Below are positions 1-8,896 of a stretch of DNA of 64,000 bases, in pieces. The DNA is from Streptococcus infantis SK970. Lineage in GTDB: Bacteria > Bacillota > Bacilli > Lactobacillales > Streptococcaceae. The notes below the pieces were generated by a model that was given only the letters and a program-made list of their open reading frames with translations, searched no databases and was not told the DNA's origin. Each line of letters opens with the position of its first letter. The first letter of the stretch is position 1. Position numbers and translations under genes: made by a program. The DNA is taken from the NCBI GenBank assembly GCA_000223255.2, contig AFUT01000007.1, positions 62,001 through 126,000 on the forward strand, in the 5' to 3' direction.

Positions 1-1
1 A

Positions 2-895
2 TTGTTCTCGAGTAACGTCTTGGATGAAAGTTATGTGGTCTATGATGCAGAACAAATGTCTCCGGACATTCATCGTGCCATTCAATTCTTAGAGAATGAG
101 GGAGTAACAAAACTCATCCCTCTAACTCAAGCTATGGGAATGGTCACTAATCGTTCCTTGCTAGTGATGGTGGACCACTCTAAGACAGCTTTAACCTTGT
201 CAAAAGAGTTTTATGATTTATTTACACAAACGATTGTTATTGACCACCATAGACGAGATCAAGATTTCCCAGATAATGCGGTTATTACCTATATCGAGAG
301 CGGTGCAAGTAGCGCAAGTGAACTTGTGACAGAGTTGATCCAATTCCAGAACTCTAAGAAATCACGCTTAAGTCGTATTCAAGCAAGTGTTCTCATGGGT
401 GGTATAATGCTAGATACCAAGAATTTCACCTCTCGTGTGACCAGTCGAACATTTGACGTAGCGAGCTATCTAAGAACACGTGGTAGTGATAGTGTTGTAA
501 TTCAGGAACTTGCGGCGACTGACTTTGAAGAGTATCGATTGGTGAATGAACTCATCTTGCAAGGACAGGCTGTACAACCTTCTATTCTTGTCGCTCAGGC
601 CAAGGATACTAAGGAATATGATACTGTAGTGATTAGTAAAGCAGCCGATACAATGCTAGCCATGTCAGGTATTGAAGCTAGTTTTGTCATTGCAAAAAAC
701 CATCAAGGGGATATTTCCATTTCTGCACGAAGTCGTAGTAAGATTAATGTGCAACGGATTATGGAAGAATTGGGTGGCGGAGGCCACTTCAACCTGGCGG
801 CTGCTAGACTTGCAGATATGAGCCTGCAAGAAGCGGGTGATAAATTGAAAACCATTATTTCTAATGAAATTAGTGAAAAGGAGACAGAGGAATGA
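2..895 (+). CDS. gdpP: c-di-AMP phosphodiesterase GdpP, C-terminal part
   Basis: This is the last 297 residues of a membrane-bound DHH/DHHA1 phosphodiesterase that hydrolyses cyclic di-AMP; the N-terminal membrane, PAS and degenerate GGDEF regions lie before the window. Visible are VMVDHS (about residue 55), the DHH triad in IVIDHHR (about 81-83) and the DHHA1 signature GGGGH (about 258-262). The reading frame is open from base 2, so the first codon shown is not a start. The stop overlaps the rplI start by four bases (ATGA), and gdpP-rplI-dnaB is a conserved Firmicute order. Identification is firm; full length cannot be judged. Confidence 0.93.
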   Translation: MFSSNVLDESYVVYDAEQMSPDIHRAIQFLENEGVTKLIPLTQAMGMVTNRSLLVMVDHSKTALTLSKEFYDLFTQTIVIDHHRRDQDFPDNAVITYIESGASSASELVTELIQFQNSKKSRLSRIQASVLMGGIMLDTKNFTSRVTSRTFDVASYLRTRGSDSVVIQELAATDFEEYRLVNELILQGQAVQPSILVAQAKDTKEYDTVVISKAADTMLAMSGIEASFVIAKNHQGDISISARSRSKINVQRIMEELGGGGHFNLAAARLADMSLQEAGDKLKTIISNEISEKETEE

Positions 896-1344
896 AAGTA
901 ATCTTTTTAGCAGATGTAAAAGGAAAAGGGAAAAAAGGCGAAATCAAGGAAGTGCCAACAGGTTATGCGCAAAACTTTTTGATTAAGAAAAATCTTGCTA
1001 AAGAAGCGACTTCTCAAGCAATTGGTGAGTTGCGTGGCAAGCAAAAATCTGAAGAAAAAGCACATGCTCAACTTCTTGCAGAAGCACAAGAAATCAAGGC
1101 GAAGCTTGAAGCTGAAGAAACAATCGTTGAGTTTGTTGAAAAAGTTGGTCCAGATGGAAGAACTTTTGGTTCAATTACTAGCAAGAAAATTGCGGAAGAG
1201 CTCCAAAAACAATTTGGAATTAACATTGATAAACGTCATATTCAAGTTCAATCTCCAATTCGAGCAGTTGGCTTGATTGATGTTCCGGTAAAAATTTATC
1301 AGGATGTAACTAGCGTCATCAATCTTCGTGTAAAAGAAGGCTAA
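892..1344 (+). CDS. rplI: 50S ribosomal protein L9
   Basis: Large-subunit protein of 150 residues that binds 23S rRNA near the L1 stalk and helps keep the reading frame. The N-terminal domain starts [16 protein letters not shown] and has the typical [10 protein letters not shown] segment. A charged connecting helix (about residues 50-75) follows, then the C-terminal domain with [11 protein letters not shown]. Length is normal. Its start overlaps the gdpP stop (ATGA), indicating translational coupling, and the ribosome binding site GGAGACAGAGG lies inside gdpP. Confidence 0.97.
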   Translation: MKVIFLADVKGKGKKGEIKEVPTGYAQNFLIKKNLAKEATSQAIGELRGKQKSEEKAHAQLLAEAQEIKAKLEAEETIVEFVEKVGPDGRTFGSITSKKIAEELQKQFGINIDKRHIQVQSPIRAVGLIDVPVKIYQDVTSVINLRVKEG

Positions 1345-1386
1345 GCTAGATTTGAGTAATTATGTTGTAAAAGGAAGGGAAATCTG

Positions 1387-2745
1387 ATGGCAGAAGTAGA
1401 GGAACTACGAGTTCAGCCCCAGGATATCTTGGCAGAACAATCTGTATTGGGAGCTATATTTATCGATGAGAGTAAACTCGTGTTTGTTCGAGAATATATA
1501 GACTCTCGAGACTTCTTTAAGTATGCTCACCGTTTGATTTTTCAGGCCATGGTTGATTTGTCAGATCGTGGCGAAGCCATTGATGCAACGACTGTTCGTA
1601 CGATCTTAGATGATCAAGGTGATTTGCAAAATATTGGCGGTTTGTCCTACCTTGTTGAGATTATCAACTCTGTACCAACCTCTGCAAACGCTGAATACTA
1701 TGCAAAAATTGTAGCAGAGAAAGCCACGCTTCGTCGTTTGATTGCTAAGTTGACGGAGTCTGTAAACCAAGCTTATGAAGCCTCTAGTCCTGCAGATGAA
1801 ATCATTGCTCAGGCAGAAAAAGGCTTGATAGATGTCAGCGAGAATGCAAATCGTAGTGGTTTTAGAAATATTCGTGACATTTTAAATCTTAACTTTGGAA
1901 ACCTGGAAGTTCGATCGCAACAAACGTCAGATATTACGGGGATTGCAACTGGTTATCAAGATTTGGATCATATGACAACTGGTTTGCACGAGGAGGAGTT
2001 GATTATTATAGCAGCTCGACCTGCGGTTGGTAAAACTGCTTTTGCCTTGAATATTGCTCAAAATATTGGAACCAAGCTTGACAAGACCGTTGCAATTTTC
2101 TCTCTCGAGATGGGGGCAGAGAGTCTGGTCGACCGTATGTTGGCTGCCGAAGGACTAGTAGAGTCTCACTCTATTCGTACAGGACAACTGACTGAAGAAG
2201 AATGGCGCAAATATACGATTGCTCAAGGAAACCTTGCAAAAGCAAGCATCTATATTGACGATACACCAGGAATCCGAATTACAGAGATTCGGTCACGCGC
2301 TAGAAAATTGGCCCAGGAAACAGGAAATCTTGGATTGATCTTGATTGACTACCTGCAGCTAATCACAGGGACTGGTCGTGAAAACCGTCAACAAGAGGTG
2401 TCAGAGATTTCACGTCAGTTGAAAATTCTGGCCAAGGAATTGAAGGTTCCCGTTATCGCGTTAAGTCAGTTGTCACGTAGTGTTGAACAACGTCAAGATA
2501 AAAGACCGGTATTATCAGATATTCGTGAGTCTGGATCTATCGAGCAGGATGCGGATATCGTGGCCTTTCTTTATCGTGAGGACTATTATGAGCGTGGTAG
2601 CGAGGAAGAGGAAGGTCTTCCTAATAACAAAGTAGAAGTTATTATCGAGAAAAACCGTAGCGGTGCACGTGGAACGGTGGAATTGATTTTCCAAAAAGAG
2701 TATAACAAGTTTTCAAGCATTTCGAAGAGAGAGGAACAAAGATGA
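1387..2745 (+). CDS. dnaB: Replicative DNA helicase DnaB (DnaC in Bacillus naming)
   Basis: Hexameric helicase that unwinds DNA at the replication fork, 452 residues and full length. The N-terminal DnaB domain (about 10-110), which contacts primase, is followed by the RecA-like motor with Walker A RPAVGKTA (about 211-218), Walker B LILIDYLQ (about 313-320) and the SQLSR segment. The ribosome binding site is AAGGAAGGG. It follows rplI by 42 bases and overlaps the next gene by four bases (ATGA). No defect seen. Confidence 0.97.
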   Translation: MAEVEELRVQPQDILAEQSVLGAIFIDESKLVFVREYIDSRDFFKYAHRLIFQAMVDLSDRGEAIDATTVRTILDDQGDLQNIGGLSYLVEIINSVPTSANAEYYAKIVAEKATLRRLIAKLTESVNQAYEASSPADEIIAQAEKGLIDVSENANRSGFRNIRDILNLNFGNLEVRSQQTSDITGIATGYQDLDHMTTGLHEEELIIIAARPAVGKTAFALNIAQNIGTKLDKTVAIFSLEMGAESLVDRMLAAEGLVESHSIRTGQLTEEEWRKYTIAQGNLAKASIYIDDTPGIRITEIRSRARKLAQETGNLGLILIDYLQLITGTGRENRQQEVSEISRQLKILAKELKVPVIALSQLSRSVEQRQDKRPVLSDIRESGSIEQDADIVAFLYREDYYERGSEEEEGLPNNKVEVIIEKNRSGARGTVELIFQKEYNKFSSISKREEQR

Positions 2746-3008
2746 CAGATGCATTTACAGATGTAGCCAAGATGAAAAAAATCAAAGAAGAAATCAAGGC
2801 GCATGAAGGACAAGTCGTGGAAATGACCTTAGAAAATGGTCGTAAACGCCAAAAGAATCGTTTAGGAAGACTCATTGAAGTTTACCCATCGCTCTTTATC
2901 GTTGAATTTGGAAATGTTGAAGGAGACAAACAAGCCAATGTCTATGTTGAATCCTTCACCTATTCTGATATTTTAACGGAAAAGAATTTGATTCACTATT
3001 TGGATTAA
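2742..3008 (+). CDS. veg: Veg family protein
   Basis: Small protein of 88 residues matching the Veg family of Firmicutes, first seen as a heavily transcribed vegetative gene in Bacillus and linked there to biofilm gene control. The conserved core includes GQVVEMTLENGRKR and YPSLFIVEF. Its exact molecular role is not settled. The start overlaps the dnaB stop (ATGA), so it is the last gene of the gdpP-rplI-dnaB-veg unit, and a terminator follows at once. Confidence 0.88.
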   Translation: MTDAFTDVAKMKKIKEEIKAHEGQVVEMTLENGRKRQKNRLGRLIEVYPSLFIVEFGNVEGDKQANVYVESFTYSDILTEKNLIHYLD

Positions 3009-3013
3009 GGTTG

Positions 3014-3040
3014 AAAGTGGGAGTTTTCTCACTTTTTTCT
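3014..3040 (+). terminator. Terminator after veg
   Basis: AAAGTGGGAG, loop TTTT, CTCACTTT followed by TTTTCT: a short stem with a U-rich tail six bases after the veg stop. It closes the gdpP-veg transcription unit and isolates the downstream competence-type gene. Confidence 0.75.
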
Positions 3041-3045
3041 TTTCT

Positions 3046-3053
3046 TTCGAATG
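3046..3053 (+). promoter_or_regulatory. Candidate ComX (SigX) combox of cbpD
   Basis: TTCGAATG resembles the streptococcal late-competence promoter core TACGAATA, keeping the central CGAAT, and lies 49 bases before the cbpD-like start with T-rich sequence around it. Pneumococcal cbpD is known to be a ComX-dependent late gene. The match is 6 of 8, so this is inferred from sequence plus gene identity. Confidence 0.5.
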
Positions 3054-3101
3054 ATATAAATGAGGTCAACCTCAAAAATTTATCTATTCGAAGGAGAATG
3101 A

Positions 3102-4223
3102 ATGACATATAGTAAAAAGGGAACTTTTCTGAAGAGAACGACGGTGGGCACAGTATCACTATTGCTAGCAGGTGCTTTTTTATTTGGTGGAGGAACTGTT
3201 CATGCCAATCAGGGAAACAATGGTTCACTGGCGCGTGGAGATGATTATCCCTATTATTATAAAAATGGAAGTCAAGAAATCGATAAGTGGCGAATGTACT
3301 CAAGACAGTGTACTTCATTTGCTGCCTTTCGTCTTAGCAGTGTAAATGGTTTTGAGTTACCAGCTGCGTATGGAAATGCAAATCAATGGGGATATCGGGC
3401 TAAAAGAGAAGGCTATCGTGTCGATCAGCAACCAGCAATTGGCTCTATCGCTTGGGATGCGAGCGGACAGTATGGCCACGTAGCCTGGGTATCCAATGTC
3501 CTTGGTGATATGATTGAAATCGAGGAGTACAATTATGGCGTTAGAGAGAAGTACAATCGTCGAATTGTGAAGGCAAGTTCTATGACTGGTTTCATTCACT
3601 TTAAAGATGTGGGACATGCTGGCTCAGGGAATCATCAGTCGACGTCACCATCTAGCGGAACACATTACTTTACAGAAAAATCTGCTATTATGAATCAGCC
3701 ATCACAAGTGGCTGAGATTGTAGATTATTATTACCCTGGTGAAAGTGTTCATTACGATCAGACGCTTGAAAAAGATGGCTATAAATGGATTAGTTATTTA
3801 TCCCGAACTGGGAATCGCAGATATGTCCAGCTAGCTAAAATAGCGAGCTCTAAGAATGGATGGGAAAAACAGGGAACAACTTGGTACCACTATGAAAATG
3901 GGAAAGTAGCTCTTGGTTGGAAAAAGATAAATGGAAGTTGGTACTATTTCCAAACAAATGGTGCCATGAGAACAGGTTGGTTAAAAGATGGATCCAAGTG
4001 GTATTATTTGAAGTCGTCCGGAGAAATGCAGACGGGATGGTTGAAGGATAAAGGGATTTGGTATTACCTTGAAAGCTCAGGTGCTATGAAAACAAGTCAG
4101 TGGTTCCAGGTCTCAGGGAAATATTATTACGTGAACGCTTCTGGAGAATTGGCAGTAGACACGACTATCGATGGGTTCCAAGTTGACAGTAATGGTGCGC
4201 GAGTAGAAAATCCAGCATCATAA
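3102..4223 (+). CDS. cbpD: CbpD-like choline-binding murein hydrolase
   Basis: Secreted peptidoglycan hydrolase of 373 residues, closely resembling CbpD, which competent streptococci use to lyse non-competent neighbours (fratricide). A signal peptide (cleavage about VHA|N, residue 35) precedes a CHAP domain with catalytic Cys in SRQCTSF (residue 70) and His in YGHVAWV (residue 126). One SH3b domain (about 187-248) and about four GW-type choline-binding repeats (GWKKINGSWYYF, GWLKDGSKWYYL and others) follow. From memory, pneumococcal CbpD has two SH3b domains, so this allele is shorter. The start is set by AAGGAGAATGA just upstream. The target wall should carry phosphocholine teichoic acid. 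Confidence 0.9.
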   Translation: MTYSKKGTFLKRTTVGTVSLLLAGAFLFGGGTVHANQGNNGSLARGDDYPYYYKNGSQEIDKWRMYSRQCTSFAAFRLSSVNGFELPAAYGNANQWGYRAKREGYRVDQQPAIGSIAWDASGQYGHVAWVSNVLGDMIEIEEYNYGVREKYNRRIVKASSMTGFIHFKDVGHAGSGNHQSTSPSSGTHYFTEKSAIMNQPSQVAEIVDYYYPGESVHYDQTLEKDGYKWISYLSRTGNRRYVQLAKIASSKNGWEKQGTTWYHYENGKVALGWKKINGSWYYFQTNGAMRTGWLKDGSKWYYLKSSGEMQTGWLKDKGIWYYLESSGAMKTSQWFQVSGKYYYVNASGELAVDTTIDGFQVDSNGARVENPAS

Positions 4224-4275
4224 GTGTTATTCAGCATTCGGGCTCTTCCTAATGGTATTTTTCCCTGCTTTCCTT

Positions 4276-4281
4276 TATAAT
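4276..4281 (+). promoter_or_regulatory. -10 element of polA, possibly leaderless
   Basis: TATAAT ends six bases before the polA ATG at 4288. A start of transcription at the usual distance from this -10 would fall on or beside the ATG, and no AGGAGG-like site precedes the gene. No clear -35 box is seen. A leaderless polA mRNA is inferred. Confidence 0.55.
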
Positions 4282-4287
4282 GGGTGT

Positions 4288-6920
4288 ATGGACAAGAAAA
4301 AATTATTACTAATTGATGGTTCTTCAGTTGCTTTCAGGGCATTCTTTGCACTTTATCAGCAACTGGATCGTTTTAAGAATGACAATGGACTACATACCAA
4401 TGCAATCTACGGTTTTCACCTGATGCTAAATCACCTATTGGAACGTGTTCAGCCAAGCCATATTTTGGTTGCTTTTGATGCAGGGAAGACGACTTTCCGT
4501 ACAGAGATGTATGCAGAATATAAGGGTGGTCGTGCTAAGACACCAGATGAGTTTCGGGAGCAATTCCCCTTCATTCGTGAGTTGCTAGACCATCTTGGAA
4601 TTCGCCATTATGAGTTGGCTCAGTATGAGGCGGATGATATCATTGGAACTCTTGGTCGCTTGGCTGAAAAGAAATCTTTTGATGTAACAATCGTCAGTGG
4701 AGATAAAGACTTAATTCAGCTGACGGATGAACATACGGTAGTTGAGATTTCTAAGAAAGGTGTCGCCGAGTTTGAGGCCTTTACCCCAGAATATCTCATG
4801 GAAAAGATGGGCCTCACACCAGCTCAGTTTATTGATCTTAAGGCCCTTATGGGGGATAAGTCTGACAATATCCCTGGGGTGACCAAGATTGGTGAAAAGA
4901 CTGGGATCAAGCTCTTGTTAGAACATGGCTCGCTGGAAGGGATTTATGAAAACATCGATAGTATGAAGGCTTCTAAGATGAAGGAAAATCTTGTCAATGA
5001 TAAGGAACAAGCCTTTCTGTCTAAAACACTGGCAACTATCGATACCAAGGCACCGATTGAGATAGGTCTGGATGATTTGGTTTATAGCGGTCCAAATGTG
5101 GAAAATCTTGGTAAATTCTACGATGAGATGGGCTTTAAACAGCTCAAGCAAGCCTTGAATGCTTCTCAGACTAACCAAGCTGAGACTTTGAATTTCACTG
5201 TAGTGGATAAAGTGAGTCAAGATATGCTGAGTGAAGACTCCATCTTCCACTTTGAACTTTTTGGAGAAAACTATCATATAGATGATTTAGTTGGCTTTGC
5301 CTGGTCTTGTGGAGACAAACTCTACGCTACAGATAAGCTGGAACTTCTGCAGGATCCGATTCTTAAGGATTTTCTAGAAAAAACACCTCTGAAAGTATAT
5401 GACTTTAAGAAAGCTAAAGTTCTCTTAAATCGTTTTGGTTTGAATTTGCAGGCTCCAGCTTTTGACAGTCGCTTGGCCAAATACCTTCTCTCTACTGTCG
5501 AGAACAATGAAATTTCAACTATTGCTAGTCTCTACGGTCAAACTTACCTAGTCGATGATGAAACCTTCTACGGTAAGGGTGTTAAGAAAGCTATTCCAGA
5601 GCGAGAGAAATTCTTGGAGTACTTGGCTCGTAAGGTTGCTGTATTGGTTGATACGGAGCCTGTTTTACTTGAAAAATTAAGCGAAAACGGACAATTGGAC
5701 CTTCTTTATGACATGGAGCAACCTCTAGCCTTTGTCCTTGCTAAGATGGAAATCGCTGGAATCAAGGTCAAAAAGAAACCTTGCTTGAGATGCAGGCTGA
5801 AAATGAGCTTGTCATTGAAAAGCTAACGCAAGAAATTTATGAGCTGGCTGGTGAAGAGTTTAATATCAACTCACCAAAACAGCTGGGCGAATTACTTTTT
5901 GAAAAGCTAGGTCTCCCTCTCGAATACACCAAGAAAACTAAGACTGGTTACTCGACAGCAGTAGATGTCTTGGAACGTCTAGCCCCTATTGCGCCAATCG
6001 TTAAGAAAATTCTTGATTACCGTCAGATTGCCAAGATTCAATCCACTTATGTGATTGGCTTGCAGGATTGGATTTTAGCGGATGGCAAGATTCACACGCG
6101 TTATGTGCAGGATTTGACTCAGACAGGTCGTCTGTCTAGTGTCGATCCAAACTTGCAAAACATCCCTGTTCGCTTGGAACAAGGTCGCCTTATTCGTAAG
6201 GCTTTTGTGCCAGAGTGGGAAGATAGCGTCCTTCTCAGCTCGGACTACTCACAGATTGAACTACGAGTTTTGGCGCATATCTCTAAGGATGAACACTTAA
6301 TCAAGGCCTTTCAAGAAGGAGCTGACATCCATACCTCAACAGCTATGCGGGTCTTTGGAATTGAACGTCCGGAGGATGTGACTCCAAACGACCGTCGCAA
6401 TGCCAAGGCTGTAAACTTCGGAGTGGTCTACGGAATTTCAGACTTTGGTTTATCGAATAATCTGGGCATCAGTCGTAAAGAGGCTAAAGCCTACATCGAT
6501 ACCTACTTTGAACGCTTCCCAGGTATCAAAAACTACATGGATGAAGTGGTGCGTGAGGCGCGTGATAAGGGTTACGTAGAGACTCTCTTCAAACGTCGTC
6601 GTGAGTTGCCAGATATCAATTCGCGTAACTTTAATATTCGTGGCTTTGCAGAGCGTACAGCGATCAATTCACCTATCCAAGGTTCGGCAGCAGATATTCT
6701 CAAAATCGCTATGATTCAGCTGGATAAAGCATTGGTAGAAGGTGGTTATCAAACCAAGATGCTTTTACAAGTACACGATGAAATTGTACTTGAAGTGCCT
6801 AAAGCAGAATTAGCTGCTATTAAAAAACTCGTCAAACAAACCATGGAAGAAGCCATTCAACTCAGTGTTCCATTGATTGCTGATGAGAATGAAGGCGTGA
6901 CTTGGTATGAGGCCAAGTAA
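4288..6920 (+). CDS. polA: DNA polymerase I (one-base deletion splits the frame)
   Basis: Repair and Okazaki-fragment polymerase. The N-terminal 5'-nuclease domain has LLIDGSSVAFRAFFAL and VSGDKDLIQL; a degenerate 3'-5' exonuclease domain follows; the polymerase domain carries DYSQIELRVLAHIS (motif A), RRNAKAVNFGVVYG (motif B) and LLQVHDEIVLE (motif C). The frame breaks at the A-run 5770-5774: five A where six give ...KVKKETLLEMQ..., joining the halves into 877 residues, the length I recall for pneumococcal PolA. As read, the first half ends at 5826 and the second is open from about 5781. I choose ATG 4288 (MDKKKLLLIDG) over the in-frame ATG at 4252, which has no family support. Confidence 0.95.
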
Positions 6921-6936
6921 AAAATACATTAGTAGA

Positions 6937-6976
6937 CAAAAAACCCCTTGAACGTTACTGTTCAAAGGGGATTTTT
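6937..6976. terminator. Bidirectional terminator between polA and the permease gene
   Basis: AAACCCCTTGAAC, loop GTTACT, GTTCAAAGGGG then ATTTTT; on the other strand the stem is followed by TTTTTTGT. It serves the convergent genes polA and the amino acid permease. Confidence 0.85.
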
Positions 6977-7021
6977 CTTTCAGGAAAAGACAAAAGTGAA
7001 ACTATCTAGCTAGTAGTAGAA

Positions 7022-8470
7022 TTATTTGATTTGTTTCTTTTGTTCTTTTTTGGCAAGTATTGGTAGAATCACACCTAATCCAATCAGAATAATTGGAGTT
7101 AAGATATTTGTAAGAAGAGAGAATTGCCAAGCAGTCGGATTCTCAGCATAGCTAATTTTTGGAACCATACCTAGGATACAAGCAAAGGCAGTGAAGAGGA
7201 AGCACCAAGTACCGATCACAAAGCCAAGCTTAGGATTGTTAACAAACTTGTATTCGGCATTTTTGTATGTTTTCCAAGCGCGATTGAGCATCATATAGGC
7301 AAGGAATACCCAGAGATAACGCATTGGCATTACAATAGAATTGAGGTTGGTCATCCATTTTACAAGTCCGTCAATTTCCTGAATACCAAAAATTGGAAGG
7401 ATAATGATAAGGCTAACGAGGACGCCTGTAAGGAGGTAACCGTTAATGAGGACACCTTTTTTAGTACGTTTACGAAGCCAGCTTGGGATAAAGTTTTCGT
7501 CAGCGTTATTTAGAAGGATTTGTAATGGTGCGTCAATAGAGAAGGCAAGCGCTGCGATTTGTCCGACCATGTTTGTAAGAGCGTAGATTACGACAAAGAG
7601 GTTACCAACGCCCCAAGAATTTCCTAACATTTGGAAGGCTTGATAAGCACCATTACGCATAAGGTCTTCAGGGATGTTATTGCCATCAAATAGCATTCCC
7701 ATGGCAACAGAACCGAGGATAGCAGAGAGACCAACCATGATGGCCATGACAATCATACCTTTAGGAAATTCTTTTGCAGGGTTGCGAGTTTGATTCACAT
7801 AAGGGGAAATTTTTTCACAACCACCGACTGCAAAGACCAGTAGTGAAATCGTTGTAAAATAAGAAAAATCAAAATTTGGAATGTAGGTGCTCAGTTGATC
7901 CATATGTGGTGTCGCAAACTGGATGTCTGGTTTGATGAAAGGTAATCCGACAGCCAAAAGCACAAAGAGTAAAGACATAATCAGCATAGCACTTCCTGCC
8001 AAGCTACCGATGACTTTTAGAGTTGCCAATCCTTTTGTAGAAAGGTAGAGGAAAAGTCCAAAGATAAGTAAGCAGAGAATAACAATCCAGTGGAAGTCAA
8101 TTTGTTTTAGAAATTGTCCGTTACCTTGCAAGGCCCATCCAAGCGGAATCAGGATTCCTTGAGGCTTTTGTGCGAGGTAAGGGATATGCACAACCCAGTA
8201 GGTCCAAGCAGCAAAGTAGGCTAGACGTTTGGTTGATGTTTTTTCAACCCAGTCACTCACACCACTTCCGCTTTCCTTAAAGGTAGAACCTAGTTGTCCG
8301 ACGATGAGGGAATAAGGGATGAAGTAGAGTGCTAGGATTAAAACCCAAGATACGACGACTGAAATTCCCTGTTGAGAATAGTTATTGACGACGTTTCCTA
8401 GCCCCCAAACCATGTTGAAGGCAATCAGAGATACCATCAGCCAATTAAGTTGGTGTTGATCTTTTTTCAT
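7022..8470 (-). CDS. APC-family amino acid permease (GadC/YfnA-like)
   Basis: Integral membrane carrier of 482 residues with about 12 hydrophobic segments and the APC-type start NMVWGLGNVVNNYSQQG. It looks like the glutamate:GABA antiporter branch, but substrate cannot be read from sequence. The C-terminus is basic (KKEQKKQIK). ATG 8470 has AGGAGACAT upstream and a TATACT -10 at 8495-8500 on the minus strand. It stands alone between two terminator/intergenic regions, so context gives no pathway. No frameshift was found. Confidence 0.82.
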   Translation of the reverse strand: MKKDQHQLNWLMVSLIAFNMVWGLGNVVNNYSQQGISVVVSWVLILALYFIPYSLIVGQLGSTFKESGSGVSDWVEKTSTKRLAYFAAWTYWVVHIPYLAQKPQGILIPLGWALQGNGQFLKQIDFHWIVILCLLIFGLFLYLSTKGLATLKVIGSLAGSAMLIMSLLFVLLAVGLPFIKPDIQFATPHMDQLSTYIPNFDFSYFTTISLLVFAVGGCEKISPYVNQTRNPAKEFPKGMIVMAIMVGLSAILGSVAMGMLFDGNNIPEDLMRNGAYQAFQMLGNSWGVGNLFVVIYALTNMVGQIAALAFSIDAPLQILLNNADENFIPSWLRKRTKKGVLINGYLLTGVLVSLIIILPIFGIQEIDGLVKWMTNLNSIVMPMRYLWVFLAYMMLNRAWKTYKNAEYKFVNNPKLGFVIGTWCFLFTAFACILGMVPKISYAENPTAWQFSLLTNILTPIILIGLGVILPILAKKEQKKQIK

Positions 8471-8600
8471 AATGTCTCCTTTTCTGATAATTTTAGTATA
8501 TCATGATTTTTTGAAAGCGCCTACCAAAATTTGAAATTTACTATAAAAATGTAAAGGCTAGCTAACAGATAGGCACTAGGATTACTTAGTTGAGAAAAAC

Positions 8601-8621
8601 TTATACACAACCTGTGGATAA
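8601..8621. repeat. DnaA-box palindrome 1
   Basis: TTATACACA (8601-8609), spacer ACC, TGTGGATAA (8613-8621). The right half is a perfect reverse-strand DnaA box (TTATCCACA) and the left half differs at one position. The two boxes face each other with a 3-base gap. Confidence 0.7.
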
Positions 8622-8709
8622 CTAAAGGTATCAACAACAACTGTCTCTTTATAATTTCAATAGGAAAAAGAGAGACGAAATTTATAGAATAGGAAACAAA
8701 TCAATCTTT

Positions 8710-8737
8710 TATAAACCTTGTTAGGACAAGGTTTATA
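8710..8737. repeat. Perfect 12-bp inverted repeat
   Basis: TATAAACCTTGT, loop TAGG, ACAAGGTTTATA. No U-tract follows on either strand, so it is not an obvious terminator. It lies midway between the two DnaA-box palindromes and could be an operator or a stem within an RNA. Confidence 0.6.
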
Positions 8738-8825
8738 GACTTTATTCTCTTGCACATCCTATGAACTTGGATTGGAAAGATATTTTGGAAAATCTTGAAA
8801 ATATTTTCCGAAGAAAGGTTGAAGG

Positions 8826-8846
8826 TTATTCACAGTTTGTGGATAA
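8826..8846. repeat. DnaA-box palindrome 2
   Basis: TTATTCACA (8826-8834), spacer GTT, TGTGGATAA (8838-8846). It has the same layout and 3-base spacing as the palindrome 225 bases upstream. It lies just beyond the GH92 terminator. Confidence 0.7.
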
Positions 8847-8860
8847 CTTTATATGGATAA

Positions 8861-8890
8861 GAAAACCCCTTTGCGTCTGACAAAGGGGTT
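8861..8890 (-). terminator. Terminator of the GH92 gene
   Basis: AACCCCTTTG / CAAAGGGGTT, a perfect 10-bp stem with loop CGTCTGA; on the minus strand it is followed by TTCTTAT. It starts six bases after the corrected GH92 stop (8897-8899), which supports that corrected end. Confidence 0.75.
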
Positions 8891-8896
8891 AGATTA

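Larger units (their letters stand above)
8471..8896. other. Long intergenic region with DnaA-box palindromes and hairpins
   Basis: No coding potential is visible over about 425 bases. The region holds the permease promoter (near 8500), two DnaA-box palindromes, an inverted repeat GTCTCTTT/AAAGAGAGAC (8643-8676), a perfect 12-bp hairpin (8710-8737) and the GH92 terminator. It resembles no known RNA family that I recognise. Confidence 0.6.

Noticed and set aside
5770..5830. Programmed ribosomal frameshifting in polA
   Set aside because: No slippery heptamer plus stimulatory element, and the same one-A loss recurs in many unrelated genes.
8507..8521. cre site in the permease promoter
   Set aside because: TTGAAAGCGCC is close to a cre core, but two conserved positions fail on either strand.
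8471..8896. Chromosomal origin oriC
   Set aside because: Only four DnaA boxes are present, there is no dnaA/dnaN next to it and no long AT-rich unwinding tract is obvious. I treat it as an accessory DnaA-box locus.
8830..8896. Native C-terminus of the GH92 enzyme in the uncorrected frame
   Set aside because: That frame reads through the gene's own terminator and a DnaA-box palindrome; the corrected frame ends before both and gives the family length.
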